Source: Hydractinia symbiolongicarpus
Lineage: Eukaryota > Cnidaria > Hydrozoa > Anthoathecata > Hydractiniidae
Reading direction: 5' to 3'
DNA: 60,000 nt
Assembly (NCBI RefSeq): GCF_029227915.1
Contig: NC_079888.1
Span: 4,043,001 to 4,103,000 of the forward strand
Position 1 is the first letter of the stretch. Every line of letters begins with the position of its first letter. The position numbers were made by a program, and so were the translations under genes. Shown piece by piece: positions 1 to 11,452 of this stretch. Under the pieces are notes generated by a model. That model was not told where the DNA came from, searched no databases, and saw only the letters and a program-made list of their open reading frames with translations.

Positions 1-961
1 GTTGCTGATCCTCGCGCATAGTAAACCAATCACAAAGCCTGATGTATGTGAATAACCATGTATGTGAATAATATATTCAGTGAAAGGAGCATGCAAACAC
101 CAAAGCTACGATATCGAAAGTCAGACCATTTTAATTTAGACATTGTAGGTGGTGGTGCTAAGGTTTGGAGATCTCGTTTTTGCCTTTTACTTTTTTAATT
201 CTTGTAATGCTAATGATTTTCGCATTATTAAAGTCAGCAGTACACAACATTTTTTCCAAGCATTAGCTGTGCTAATTTTCGTACTAAATACGAAAATTAG
301 CACAGCTAATAAAATAATTCAGTACAATATCAGAACTACCATATTGCTTTAAGAGCTTATCACGTAAGGGATCCCGGTTAACTGGCTGCATCGCCTCATG
401 TATCAAGCCCTTATCAAACTTTCGTGAAAATAAAATGAAAGGTATGGAATCTATTAAAGTGAAAGCTACTATTTGCAAAGTTAGAATTTTAACTTCAGCA
501 GTTTCGGAGAAATCAAGCTAATAATCGATAAAGTAAAAACATTGCCAATTCAATAGATTCAGGGCATATCGTATCAGATTCCGCGCCTGTGTTGTAAAAC
601 AATTTACTCCAGACGTTCTTGGAAAATAAAAATGTTAAATTATTCTTTGCAGCTTATCTCTATAAGCTATGACTAGAGTCGTTAACTTTTAAGTACTTTA
701 AAAACAAAAACATGTTTCCACGTCTATTATCTATCACCCGTTACAATTTTGCATTTAAATTTATAACGCACCGAAGTTGGAGTTATAATACTATTCACTT
801 ATTTACAAATATTAAACATCTAAAAAGGGCAAAATTACGGAGCCAGAAAATCCTTATCTTTAGCAATAAGATTCGGATTTTAAAGGTAAACATGGTCCCG
901 CATCAGAAAAATAACTGTATTTACCTAGACTTTTTGTAATCAAAATGAAGTTAAATCCGTC
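1..961. other. Left edge, no gene recognised
   Basis: AT-rich sequence with only short open frames (75 codons or fewer) of low-complexity composition and no recognisable domain or splice pattern. The one structured element is the inverted repeat at 262-310. The stretch ends at the CCGTT direct repeat that flanks the transposon starting at 966. Confidence 0.5.
262..310. repeat. Perfect 22-bp inverted repeat with 5-nt loop
   Basis: The arm at 262-283 (begins ATTAGCTGTGCTAATT) and the arm at 289-310 are exact reverse complements, separated by CTAAA. A perfect 22-bp stem in AT-rich DNA is a strong cruciform or hairpin. It has no flanking coding signal. It may be the folded remnant of a very short MITE, or a structure with its own role; the sequence does not decide between these. 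Confidence 0.9.
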
Positions 962-965
962 CGTT

Positions 966-3900
966 CAGGGGCGGATCTAGGGTTAGGCAGCCTAGGCAAT
1001 TGCCTAAGCCTAGTTTTGTGAACTAGAAAAAAAATTCTCTATAGATAGAATAATCTATAAAAAAAACTAAATTATTTTTATCAATTTATTTTTGGCATCC
1101 GCCGATTTCGACTATGACGATGCGCGGCGTGCGTGTTTTATTTTACTCAAATAAGCAAACCCGGGGCGATCTTAGGCAAAATGTCTATTCGCCTAAAACG
1201 TCCGCGGGTTTTAAAGTTCCGAATGAATGAAAATCACAGATGGAAGAAAAAACGCCTAAAACGTCCGCGGGTTTTCAAGTTCCAATGAATGAAATTCTGG
1301 AATGTGAAGAAAAAACGCCTAAAACGTCCGTGGGTTTTAAAGTTTAAACGCCTAAAACGACCACGGGTACGGTTACATGGAGTGGATGTTTTTTTTTCAA
1401 CATGGTTTACCTGGATCAGGTCCAATTGCAGGGAGCACTTCAAATGTCTAGAATATTAAAGCAATTGTATGCCACCTAAGTTAAATAAAGAAGTTTTGAA
1501 TTTGGAAACCTTTTCAGATATTGAAAGGATTGGAAATGCTGGAGAGAAGTATTTTGGCCACGTGTGCCGTGTTGTTGTCTCAAACCAAACCTTTATCTTC
1601 CTCTGCAAGAGACAATAAATTCAGTAATACTTGAAATATTTTAGTTTTAGCTGCTCCTGAATTTTAGGCACTTTTGTGTCAAGCACTATTCTTAAAAGTG
1701 GTAAACCACCAGATGTTCTTACAAAACGTGTAATTTAAATCTTTTTCTTATCAAAACAAAAGGTTTTAACTTGGCCTTGATCAAATGCATTGTTTATAAA
1801 CATAAAAGCCCAATGCTAAACGAGATAGCTAACTGAGGCAATTTATGTCAACACTGTCTTGGCGGTCGAGAGATGTTTTGATGTGTATGTTAAATTCGGT
1901 ATAGAGTATTACTAGCTACCTGTATGTGTATTAGTTGGAATTTTGTTAGTTTTTTTTCTTTAATGTCTTAAGGGTCACTGGCTTCGTGTAGGCTTTGTGT
2001 AGCCGTTTATGCAACTGTGTATCTTTGTTTCTGTTAGGGAGAGAATACATTCTTGTAAGATAACTAAGGGACAGCTCTTTCATGAACGCAAAAGTCCAAG
2101 CTAAATGTTAATAGATCTGCAGATCCCCTTTCCCTCCCCTAAACATCAAATCAGAAAAGGTAATCTTTGAATGTTGTCAGTCCTTGAAACCATAAGCACT
2201 CGGCCATGTGTCCCTGCTAAGCAGGTAGACACTAAAAGTTATTAATACTTTCTGTTCTCTAAGAAATCGATGTATACAGTATGAGATATAATTAAACGGC
2301 AAAGGATTCTACCTCGTCCCACCGCCAAATTTATACGCTTAGCATATACTTTTTTATTGTGATTGTCCCTAAGAACTTTGACTTTGTGGGAACTTTTAAA
2401 CAGTGCATTTTATATGCAACATCCCACTGCTCATTTTAAAACTTTTAAGAACACGAGAAGATCTCTTTGACTTTCCCATGTTACTTTTAATTGTAATAAA
2501 ATTGCTAAAAACAAAAGAATGAAGCAATACCTAATCTAAGAATAGTCCAAGTTTGTTTTATAATATTTCTTATTCTCATCTTGCTGAGCAATACAACGTA
2601 TATAATTTTGTTTTAGGATAAGATATTTTGATGTCACCCTGGTACCTAAGATGAATATTCTTCTAACAACGAAAATCACCATCAATTAAAAGAACACAGA
2701 TTTGTTAATCCTTATAATATTGGAAAACTGTAAACAATGGATATATATCTGGTATAATCCACAAAGTTGGTGAAAAAAATCAATCAAAATAACTTGTGAA
2801 TATTCAAGTAAATCATAGAAATGATTTTCACGTAAAACATATACAGATCGAAACAAGAATTGCATGTTAAAAAACGTTCTGTTACAGACTGTAAACTAAC
2901 AAAATGTCATGTCAACTTATGGGTATGAGTAGGATTTGTATATATGTTGCTTTTTATATGAGAATCTTCATAATTGGCTTATAGTTACTAAAACTTTCTT
3001 AAAGATTTTACAGTATTAAAATATTTTTTAAACATAGTTGACAGGGACATGTAAGGGTAAATAATATGAGACATGTTAAATGTTTTGATGTTATTTTTCT
3101 AATTTCTAACTCTTTTCTGGCTTCATAAACTGCCTTTCTCTTGTGGGAATTTCATAGCATTAAAATTAATGCTTAATAGAAATTGGTGCAAAACTACACC
3201 AGTAACCCTAATGCTAAACTGTATTAACTTCATGAAGAGGTGATTACTATATACTTTTTGTACACGTTTATTATATGTTGCGATCTTACACTGTAAGTCT
3301 AACTGGAAATCTTTCATTCTTTTATATGCTGGTTTTCTTTGTGCATTTGCAGGTTCTTAACACAGACTATAATTTTCCAAACAATATTTCTACGTTGCAC
3401 TACTGTTGACTATCTATTCCTAAAATTGTCTTGTAATGTAATTTTTTGTTGTATTGTTAGTTATTAGACTTATTGCATGTTTTGAAATGAAGCAAATCCC
3501 CAACTTATTACTTGTTCTCGTATTATGTGCGTAAAACGAAAAAAGATGCTAAGATACTTAATACCAGTATGTGATTCAAAGAAATTATGGAAACGCTAAC
3601 CCTGTTTCAAATCGAATTTGCTAACCGGACGCATTTTCCATCCGCATGTTTTAACAAGGATAAAGTGGTAAAACTACGGGGGTTACTGTTATTTGTTTGG
3701 CTATAAAGAAACTTTCGTTTCTAATCTAGAAGGATTCTTAATAACTAAAAACCTTACTTTTGGGAAAATTTTAGTTCCTTTTACAGCAAAAACACAAAAC
3801 GGCCGATTTACCTCGTACAACACCACAACCCTTGACATTACTTTGCCAAAAAATCTATGAAATTTTGCCTAACCAAAAGAAATTCCTAGATCCGCCCCTG
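966..3900. mobile_element. Non-autonomous hAT-like DNA transposon, 2.9 kb
   Basis: The two ends carry a 16-bp perfect terminal inverted repeat, CAGGGGCGGATCTAGG at 966-981 and its reverse complement at 3885-3900. Just inside each end is TTAGGCA, in the same orientation relative to the end. The element is flanked by the direct repeat CCGTT (961-965 and 3901-3905). CAGGGGCGG-type ends are familiar from hAT elements, but hAT normally makes an 8-bp target duplication and only 5 bp match here, so the superfamily is inferred. No transposase frame is visible inside; the longest open frames are under 70 codons. It is therefore non-autonomous or deeply decayed. It carries a 63-bp tandem repeat near its left end. 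Confidence 0.75.
1190..1365. repeat. 63-bp tandem repeat inside the hAT-like element
   Basis: The segment CGCCTAAAACGTCCGCGGG recurs at 1190, 1253 and 1316 (period 63), with a shortened fourth copy at 1349 (CGCCTAAAACGACCACGGG). The copies differ by a few substitutions. Subterminal tandem repeats of this kind are common in DNA transposons, where they may serve as transposase binding sites; that role is inferred. Confidence 0.85.
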
Positions 3901-3905
3901 CCGTT

Positions 3906-4367
3906 AAACTCAAAAATCCGTCTAACAAACGACAAAGTTAAAAAATACTGCAACACCTACGAGCTTGATTAAATGGAATATCCTTTTTGGTGGAAAACGG
4001 GTGATAACAGGCAAAATGCAAGAATTTGAGCGTATTTGTGTATTTAACATATAAATCAGTAAGTAATTATCTACACTGATAAGTTATTATTTATTAAAGT
4101 ATTTGTGCCATTCGAAAGTAGTAGAATACAAAGACGGATTGCATTGCGAGACCTTATAATTATTTAAAAATGCAAAGCGATCCTCTCCATATTTGTGTGA
4201 GTATGCATGAACTGTTTTTGCTGCCATGCACTTTGCTATAATATTGAGACTTTGTTGACCACATTTTAAGATGATGAATTAACAAATTAAAAAATATTAT
4301 ATAGTTACGTGCATTCGTTATACTATCCATGTTTTAAATTAATGTATATCCGTCTCTTTAGTTGAAA
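3906..4367. other. Intergenic, downstream of peroxidase gene
   Basis: AT-rich sequence with no open frame of note. It lies 3' of the minus-strand peroxidase. Read on the minus strand it contains an AATAAA hexamer near 4090, about 275 nt past the stop codon, which could be its polyadenylation signal. Confidence 0.35.
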
Positions 4368-7300
4368 TCAACCGGAACGGCGTCTACGGTAGTAATGTCT
4401 CCGGGAACGGCGTCTACGGGAATGCCGTCTACGGTAACGACGTCTACGGGAATGCCGTCTACGGTAACGACGTCTACGGGAATGCGGTCTACGGTAACGA
4501 CGTCTACGGCGTGGAGGTGGTGCACTATCTGGAGGAGATGAAATCCTCCCCCTCCACTTGCTAAAATCAATTCCACGTATACTTCCGCATTCGGCTCTCT
4601 TTTCTCCTCCATTGAGAGCCCGAAATACGTCCCTCTGTATTGATACAATGCCCTTTAAATTATCACATAAGACTCTGGCAAAAGTCACTTTTCGGATTTC
4701 ACTAAGCTGAGCTGTGGTAAATATACCTTTTCGTTGATAAAAGAATCGATCACCATCTCGAATTCTTTCAAATTGATCCTTTACTAAGCAACTAAATGTC
4801 GGACCAAGAAGCTTGCCTTCTTCTGGAATTTCGCTCGAAGCAGCTGCATACAGATCGATCTCGCCAGGAGTACTATAAAGCTTTTCAAGTTCCGGTATAG
4901 CGCTGGAACGAATGATGCCATGTAGCTGTGAAAAACGTGTTACACTTTTTAACTTGCAAAACCTTCGAAATGAACCGTAAGTTGGAAGACCATGATCTCT
5001 TCCACGTTGTATGTTTAATGCCATCAGATCTCTGTTTTCATTGCTTCCAACAGGCACAAACAATCGCCTAGCAATTCCAAATGCAAATTTAGTGTCAAAA
5101 TCTTGAGATTGGTTTTTTAGTAAGCCAAACATTATTGGTTCAATTCCATCTTCCCGAATTGGCAAAATATTTCTGAAGGCATTTTGCAATAATAAGTCAG
5201 GCTGGGCATGATCAAAATTTTTATTTAATCGGGCAAAGGAATTTGGGATTAAGGTGTGACCAAATCGAAATGCTGCGCCTGCAAATGCATTGGAGATGCT
5301 TGGATCTACATGTGTTTTATAGCCACTATATTTTTTAAGGTTGGCAAGAAGAGGTACAAACTCATTATAGCTTATCTGTTGCAATAATGCTCCAACAATC
5401 TTCCGAGTTTCCTGAAACAAAATTTCCTCTTTCCAGTGTGGATTCACCTTCTTAAGGTTGTCAGCAATTCTGTTATGTTCTCTTGCCCAAAGTGTCTGCA
5501 TTGAATTTAATGCTGGATTTTCATCAGCTCGCGCTTCACCAACCAATGAACACTGTCTTAACGTGCAACCAGCCGTTCTCAAAGGTAACAAATTATTTGT
5601 CAGTTTCAATCGCCCGGTATCTACAATTTCAAAACAAATAAAAAAGCGTTAAATACAAATTTACATACTTAATACTAACCCTATAATAACTGTTTATGAG
5701 GGCAATACCGGAGAATATTGACCGGCGTCAAAGTATTGCCCGAGCTTGTGAGGGCAATACGCGACAGAGGTGAATATTCGAAGGTATTGTCCGAAATACA
5801 TAGTTATTATATGGATTATTATCCTGTTGCTGCATTTTACAAAAATATAACATTATAGGCAGGATGTAGAAACCATGTCTTTATAGACACTATTCCCATG
5901 GAACAGACATTCGAACTAAAAATTTTTTTTTTTTGAATCGAATATCGCGTAAACATTACAGGTTTTTATTGTAGCTACAAAAAAAAGATAAAGTAAGTTT
6001 CACTTCTTTTTCGCGTTTTGTTAACTTTTTTCCGTGTTTATTTACATTTAGTGCTACCGTATTTAAACTATAAACACGGTTGCTATGGTAGCAGGCAATA
6101 CCGTGGAATATTGCCCGCTATGACGTACGTTTTAACCAATCATTTTGCACGATTTTCGAAAATATTGATGCCGCCCTTTTACCCGCGTAATAAAATGCAA
6201 TAGTAAGGGAAATTTGACTTTTTATCCGTTGGTAAGTCAGAAAGTCAGATTACAGGATACGACCTGTTTGATTTCATCTCGTGGTAACGGAGACAATTTT
6301 GTCTATCAGTTTTATATATAAATTTTAGCTATGAGTTTTAGTTTGTTAGCCAGCCTTTATTAATTCGTATGGGTTTAGATCTTATGTCGAAATTATGTCG
6401 TGAAATAAAAATTGTTGTGAAATTCTTTAAGGCATCACAGGATAATGTCAAGCTTTACAGTGTGCTTTAACTCAAAAATAGGTTTCAGATAAGTTGAAGT
6501 GAAAAGTCAAAGTTTCTCTTATCCCTTTAAAAAATAACAACAATCAATTACCGTCATTTGTTCTTAATCTCTGTAGTAGGCTTGGCTCATTGCTGTACAC
6601 GTTGGAAGCGTCAAGATAAGCTGATATTTTGTTGTTAAACTCTCTTCCTCCTGTTCGTTGACTTTGACATTGTGGGAATGATCTGGCATTAGATGTGCAT
6701 CTATCACCGTTCTTTGTGAATCTGATCGGAAAGCATGGGTAGGTAAAGGCTACCTTTTCGTCCTTGCAACTATAAAACAAGTTTATAATATTTTTTAGAT
6801 GACTTTAATAATGATTAAACATTCGTAATTTTCGGCATTGTTTAATCTGGACGACAATGAAAATAATTTCAACAAAAGATGTTCAGAAAATAATTTAAGA
6901 AAACAACTTACGATTTAATATCACATTCTGGGTGCTCAACTAATGTGAGATCATGATCCAAAAATTGTCCATATGTCATAAAAATGACCGAAACCCCCAA
7001 TCTTGTTCGTTGACAATTTTCCTCTACAGCTTGAAATACTCCGCGAGAAACTTGATTGGCCGTTGGTATGTGTTGTCCTGTTCCTGGAAAACCACGAGGT
7101 ATTCCTCCTCTAGTGTGAGGAGCGTAATGTGCACCTATAAGTAAAAAACACAAATACTACAACATTCCCTTCTCAATTAACATCAAACTGTACGAGTATC
7201 AAAAAGATTTAACTGCACTGAAATGACATGGCAAATAAACTACGGGCACTCTCCAATAATACAACCTAATCTCCCATTAATGGACACTCTAAAAGGCGGA

Positions 7301-9268
7301 CAGCCCTAATTTACGGACATATATTATACCCCGCGGAATTTAGGTTAAATTCTCATGGAAACGTTTCTAATTAAAAGACAACTAATTGGCTGAAAATTGA
7401 AAAATCGGAATGGCATATTTAACCTTTTTTCACTCTGCAATTGGCAGGCAAAGACAAATTTTTTTTGTTCTTTTCTTGAATTAACAGTTTGATACCTCGC
7501 TGAAACTGTCTTATCCATCCATTTTACCAATTTTTCTGCATCAAAAAACCCGGCTTATCACTGGGTTTTTCAGCCCATGTCAACCCTCATGATTTACTCC
7601 TGTACCAAGCAATAGGAGTTCAATTGCTGTCTAATTAGCGGGAACATATCAATGGTGTCCGCTAATTATAGATTTCACATTATTAAGCAAACTAGTCGTA
7701 AGTCAGTGGAAAAATATAAGGAAATTCGTTCGTTGCTACTCGCAACCATCAGAGCAAAAGAAAGCATTATAATATAGACCATTATAATATGGCCCGTGGA
7801 TAATTTCACGAGTTCGGCTGTCCTTTGTATACTGCATTTCATGTGACTCGCTACATGCCCTACCATTTTGCGCGAAAACATAGAGACCAAGGCTATTACT
7901 AAAAAAACGTTACTTAAATATTTTAAGTGGCTAACATCTTTGACATTCAGCTAAAAAAAGTGCAATTGTAAAGAGGCATTGCGAAATACCAAATCCATAA
8001 TACTACTGAGATTTTTTTTGATTTAAAAGAAAAAAAGAATTAAAGATAAAAATGAAATATAAATATATTCATAATTACCAATTAGCCTTATTAAGGCTGT
8101 GTGAGCTGCTCCACGAATTTTGCGCCGTTTGTTGTTGCAGGTGCCCTCTATCGATCGATACTTATCATTGACGCTGCATGTTGTGGTGGTGATACTGCTT
8201 ATGCAATTTTCAAATAGTGTAGCTAAATTTGAGATTAACAATTACTTAAATGCTCAAAAGAGTCTTTTTGGGGCTGAAAGCTTCAAATCAAAGAAGTAAC
8301 AGTTTATTCCACGCAGATAGTCATCCTATCCAACAACCTTTTCGCAAAAACAAGGAAGACTTAATTCAACACCTATTAATTTGGGTGTTGTTATTATAAA
8401 GAAGAATTATCTTCCTCCATGTAATGTACGAGTTTCACACTACGTGGGAAGATATAAGTTTGGATAAGAATCCCACTCAGCGACGCCACAAATTAAAGTT
8501 TGCACATGTGTTTCTTCAATAAGCTATGAACTTCTAGACAACTGTACTACAATCTTCAAGCAGGTTTACCATAGACTAACTTGTTAGATAATCTTATAAA
8601 AAATAAATTGCACGAAATCCAATGTAAAGTAGTATTTCGTTTTTAACGTACAACTTTATAATATGTCAAAAAGCCTAAAAAAAAATTTCTTAGGTAGAAA
8701 ACATGAATACTGCAGTTCAAATTGGTGCCAGAAAAAATATATTATATAAACAAAGTAGGTCTAATTTTTTCTCAGGTTTTAAATCTTAATTGAATCTTTT
8801 AAGTTAATTCGTTCTTGACAGACATATTTTTAAACCCAAATTTACATCTCCCTAGTTTTTTCGACGATGTAAGTTTTGCCACCTTTGAAAATCTTTGTCA
8901 TTTAGGCCTGTTTTTGTTAAAGTCGATAAGGGTAATTACTGCTACAAAACTTTATCAATTAAACACTTACCAACGCTTGGCAATTTTGATGTGGTTGCAT
9001 GACCTGAAAAAACATAATAAAAATAAATTAATAAATAAATAAAACATATCTATATATACAAGAAAAGAGAAAATTCATTCTAAATTGTGAAATTTCTTTT
9101 CGTGATGTATAAAGAAGTTTTTCTTATTACCATATGGCTATCAACACATCAAGCAATTGTAATGATTTCTAGTTGAAATACAGACTTTTTCTAAACATCT
9201 GAATTCTAAAAATACTTACCATTATATACTGCTGCCATCAAAATGGCACAGAGCAATGTTAATTTCAT
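4368..9268 (-). CDS. Secreted animal heme peroxidase (six exons)
   Basis: Exons on the minus strand: 9268-9220, 9003-8971, 8222-8079, 7134-6912, 6769-6552 and 5620-4368. All junctions are GT/AG with compatible phases (1,1,1,2,1), giving 639 codons plus stop. The product is an extracellular peroxidase of the animal (cyclooxygenase/peroxidasin/myeloperoxidase) superfamily, oxidising substrates with H2O2. Exon 1 encodes a signal peptide (MKLTLLCAILMAAV). Visible signatures are YRSIEGTCNN near residues 52-61, distal haem motif QFLDHDLT with His136 and Asp135/137, SAYLDASNVYS near 199, catalytic Arg253 and Glu256 in RADE, REHNRIA, proximal His344 in FRFGH, and NIQRGRDHGLP. The residue equivalent to the myeloperoxidase sulfonium Met is Asn, as in most family members. 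An alternative in-frame ATG lies at 9301, but the TATA box position favours 9268. The last ~60 residues form an unusual Arg-rich tail. Confidence 0.93.
4380..4512 (-). repeat. 15/30-bp coding minisatellite giving an Arg-rich tail
   Basis: On the plus strand the units GTCTACGGTAACGAC and GTCTACGGGAATGCC alternate several times, with shorter variants at both ends. On the minus strand, in the peroxidase frame, they encode repeats of the type RRRYRRRHSR, so the C terminus reads as blocks of Arg with Tyr, His and Ser, following a PPDSAPPP linker. The frame stays open through all units because the unit length is a multiple of three. Another frame is also open here (reading VDVVTVDGIP-type repeats), but it has no link to the peroxidase exons. 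Confidence 0.9.
5679..5814. mobile_element. Fold-back MITE in peroxidase intron
   Basis: The ends are imperfect inverted repeats of about 30 bp (left CCCTATAATAACTGTTTATG, right reading in reverse CCATATAATAACTATG), both followed by a GGCAATACC-type motif. A related palindrome, GCAGGCAATACC...AATATTGCCCGC, lies at 6091-6118 in the same intron. No coding capacity. The intron between exons 5 and 6 (5621-6551) otherwise holds nothing recognisable. Confidence 0.6.
7240..7690. repeat. Possible DNA-transposon remnant in peroxidase intron
   Basis: The intron between exons 3 and 4 contains GGACACTCT and GGCGGACA near 7283-7303, and GTGTCCGCTAATTATAG near 7656-7672, in roughly inverted arrangement. 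The same GTCCGCTAATTAGAG motif appears at 36057-36072 and in its duplicate near 49868. This looks like the worn ends of a repeat family, but exact ends and target duplications cannot be set from the sequence alone. Confidence 0.3.
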
Positions 9269-9328
9269 CTTTTCTATGTATTGGTTCTCTCCATGAACCA
9301 TAACTGAAAAATCTCTGGACCTTACAGG

Positions 9329-9336
9329 TATTTATA
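9329..9336 (-). promoter_or_regulatory. TATA box of the peroxidase gene
   Basis: The minus strand reads TATAAATA here. A start of transcription 25-30 nt downstream would fall near 9303, leaving a 5' leader of about 35 nt before the ATG at 9268. It would place the in-frame ATG at 9301 at the very end of the transcript, which is why 9268 is preferred as the start codon. Confidence 0.55.
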
Positions 9337-9930
9337 GAAAACACTGGTTTAAAGAGATGGCGTAGTAGATAAAAGATACAAAAGTGCGAGGTGGGTCAAA
9401 AAAACAAAAGATTAGGGGATATAAAAGCTTGGTAGTTGATAAATAGAAAACAAAGAATTATAAAGATTAAGAGTAATTTTTAATCGAAACTGCGTGCGGA
9501 ATAAAAACATTAAATTATAATGTTTTGTACTTTCCAGTTACTAAAACTACCAGTTACATCCTTTTTCTGGTAAATTGGATTTTCATGTATTATGTTTGCC
9601 TTTCCGTCTGTAATTTTATTATTTTTGACCAGCGTTATCAACAGGAAATTCATACTACGAATTAATTTACATTTTTACATAATCTGGTATTCAACGTAAC
9701 ATGAAATGAAATTTTGAACTAAATATATTTTGAGACCAAAATACTACATAAGCTCCGCTTAATTGTATCATCTCAAAATTAACATAACTTTTTATGACAG
9801 ACTTGCATAGATGAAGGTTTGCAAGTGCTTTCTTATCTTGTTCCAATGTTTCAACTTGGATGAAAGAGTGGTGATTTTAACGTATGTCGTGGATACATTG
9901 CATATTTATATCAGCGGTATTTTGTACCGT

Positions 9931-9987
9931 CGGCGTTCAGTAACAATTTACTGAACGCCGCCGAAGACCCCCCCCCCCCCCCCCCCC
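9931..9987. repeat. 13-bp hairpin followed by a run of 20 C
   Basis: CGGCGTTCAGTAA (9931-9943) and its reverse complement (9948-9960) form a perfect stem around the loop CAAT. Eight bases later comes an unbroken run of 20 C (9968-9987). The block sits at the left side of a repeat-like region reaching a G-run near 10520-10528 and GGGCGGATTCCGCC at about 10532, so it may be the end of a larger element. Confidence 0.8.
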
Positions 9988-10913
9988 GAAGTTTTTTGTA
10001 ATAACTCCTGATTGCTATGTTATATGGCTATGAAACTTACTGAGTTTCAATATTTATTTATTAGATGCCTGCATGCCAAATTTTTATGTCCCATATCTTT
10101 CAGAGGCTTTGATATTGGCCATTACTCGAAACTACCCCTAACAAATTCTATGAAATCCTTATAATCGGGTAAATTTAATAACTGTTGTTAGAATTATCCT
10201 TAACACTTAAAACTTTCAACACAACTTTGTTTCATCAAGACGAATCATTTTGCATAATTTAGACACGTAACTAATATGTAAAGTAACTTTTATTTAGCTT
10301 TCAGAAACTTCAAACAGAATGCAAACATCGGCTTGGAACAAAAGTAATTAAACTTTAAGCAGATAGTGGCATTTTTAACAAATTTTAAGCTTCTGATGAC
10401 GTCACAGAAAATGTGCTGACGCAAGCAAAAATTTATTGCTGCCATTTTGTTTCTTTTATGAAGTACTATAAGTGTGCCAAGTTTGATTCAATTTGAACAA
10501 TCCTATGAAAATTTATTGAGGGGGGGGGAGTGGGCGGATTCCGCCGCCCCCGGTTAGAGTATGTTCGAAAAAACCCGGACCTAATAGGGTTAAAATGCGT
10601 AAAAGGTATAAAACAAGTCGTAGAAGTAGCTTAGATGAAATCTAACAGTCGAATGTGCTATGAAGCCTCTGCAGCGCAAGAAGAAATAGTCTGTTTAAAA
10701 ATGTCTACTCAAAGTATTTACCTTATTATGTCTTTTTTAGAAAGAACAACCGTTACCGAAAGGTTAATAAGGGGAAGTTGCCGGTGTATTGCCACAACTT
10801 TCACGGACAATATAACCACATACGACACAAAACTACAATAACCTTTACATTTTCGGTTAATTTTTTTATTATCATTCTCCAAAGCTATAACGAACTAGTA
10901 GCTAAGTCCCAAC
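9988..10913. other. Repeat-like region, no gene
   Basis: No supported coding sequence. From the C-run at 9968 to the palindromic GGGCGGATTCCGCC near 10532 the sequence has the look of a dispersed repeat, with GATGACGTCAC near 10396. A frame at 10635-10841 has no recognisable content and is not called. Confidence 0.3.
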
Positions 10914-11076
10914 TACCGTAAGGATCCGATTAAGCGCCCAGCATTTTTTAATCGCCCCCTTCGAATAAGCGCCCAGGTAGTTTTCTCAATAAGCGCCCCC
11001 TTTGAAAAAGCGCCCACCTGATAAAAGGGGTCGCTTATTTAAAAACTATCTTGGGAAACTTCGGATCATTACGGTA
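10914..11076. mobile_element. Tc1/mariner-type MITE with GCGCCC motifs
   Basis: The ends are 16-bp inverted repeats, TACCGTAAGGATCCGA at 10914 and TACCGTAATGATCCGA read inward from 11076, with one mismatch. Each begins with TA, as expected for a TA target duplication. The interior repeats AAGCGCCC several times. The length of 163 bp and lack of coding capacity fit a MITE. The family assignment rests only on the TA ends. Confidence 0.75.
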
Positions 11077-11311
11077 TATCAAGAAAATTTAGAACCATAA
11101 TTTTACTTTCTCTGCTAACTCCAAAAAGTCAAAGATTACCTTACAAAGGTAACAAAAAAGACATCGTATTGCTACTAAAACCACGACAACATTTCTTAGT
11201 ACGGTAGGGACAATTAGTATTAAAAGAAGCTAAATAAGAAAAGAACTGTTAAGAATAGTAAAAGAAATAAAATTCAATGTTTTTCCTGTACACAAAGAGT
11301 CTTTGAGATCT

Positions 11312-11452
11312 ATATTATAATACCCGTGTACTTCTGTCTGTCTGTCAGGCAAAATGGTAGCTTAGCTGCGCAAGTAGCGAGACGTACGCAATGCGGTATA
11401 AAAAAAAGGACGGGCGAACCCGTGGATTTTTCCACGGGCTAACGACTAGTTT
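11312..11452 (+). repeat. CTGTCTGTC/CCACGGGC repeat family, copy 1
   Basis: Begins TATTATAATACCCGTG, continues with CTGTCTGTCTGTC and AAATGGTAGCTTAGCTGCGC, and ends TTTTTCCACGGGCTAACGACTAGT. Closely related copies lie at 17592 (longer), 19239-19416, 19419-19556 and, inverted, 21880-21998. No coding capacity and no clear inverted ends, so the class (SINE, MITE or Helitron-derived) is open. Confidence 0.7.

Noticed and set aside
4358-4648. 96-codon minus-strand frame with VDVVTVDGIP repeats
   Set aside because: It is the minisatellite read in a second frame. The peroxidase frame has the splice and domain support.
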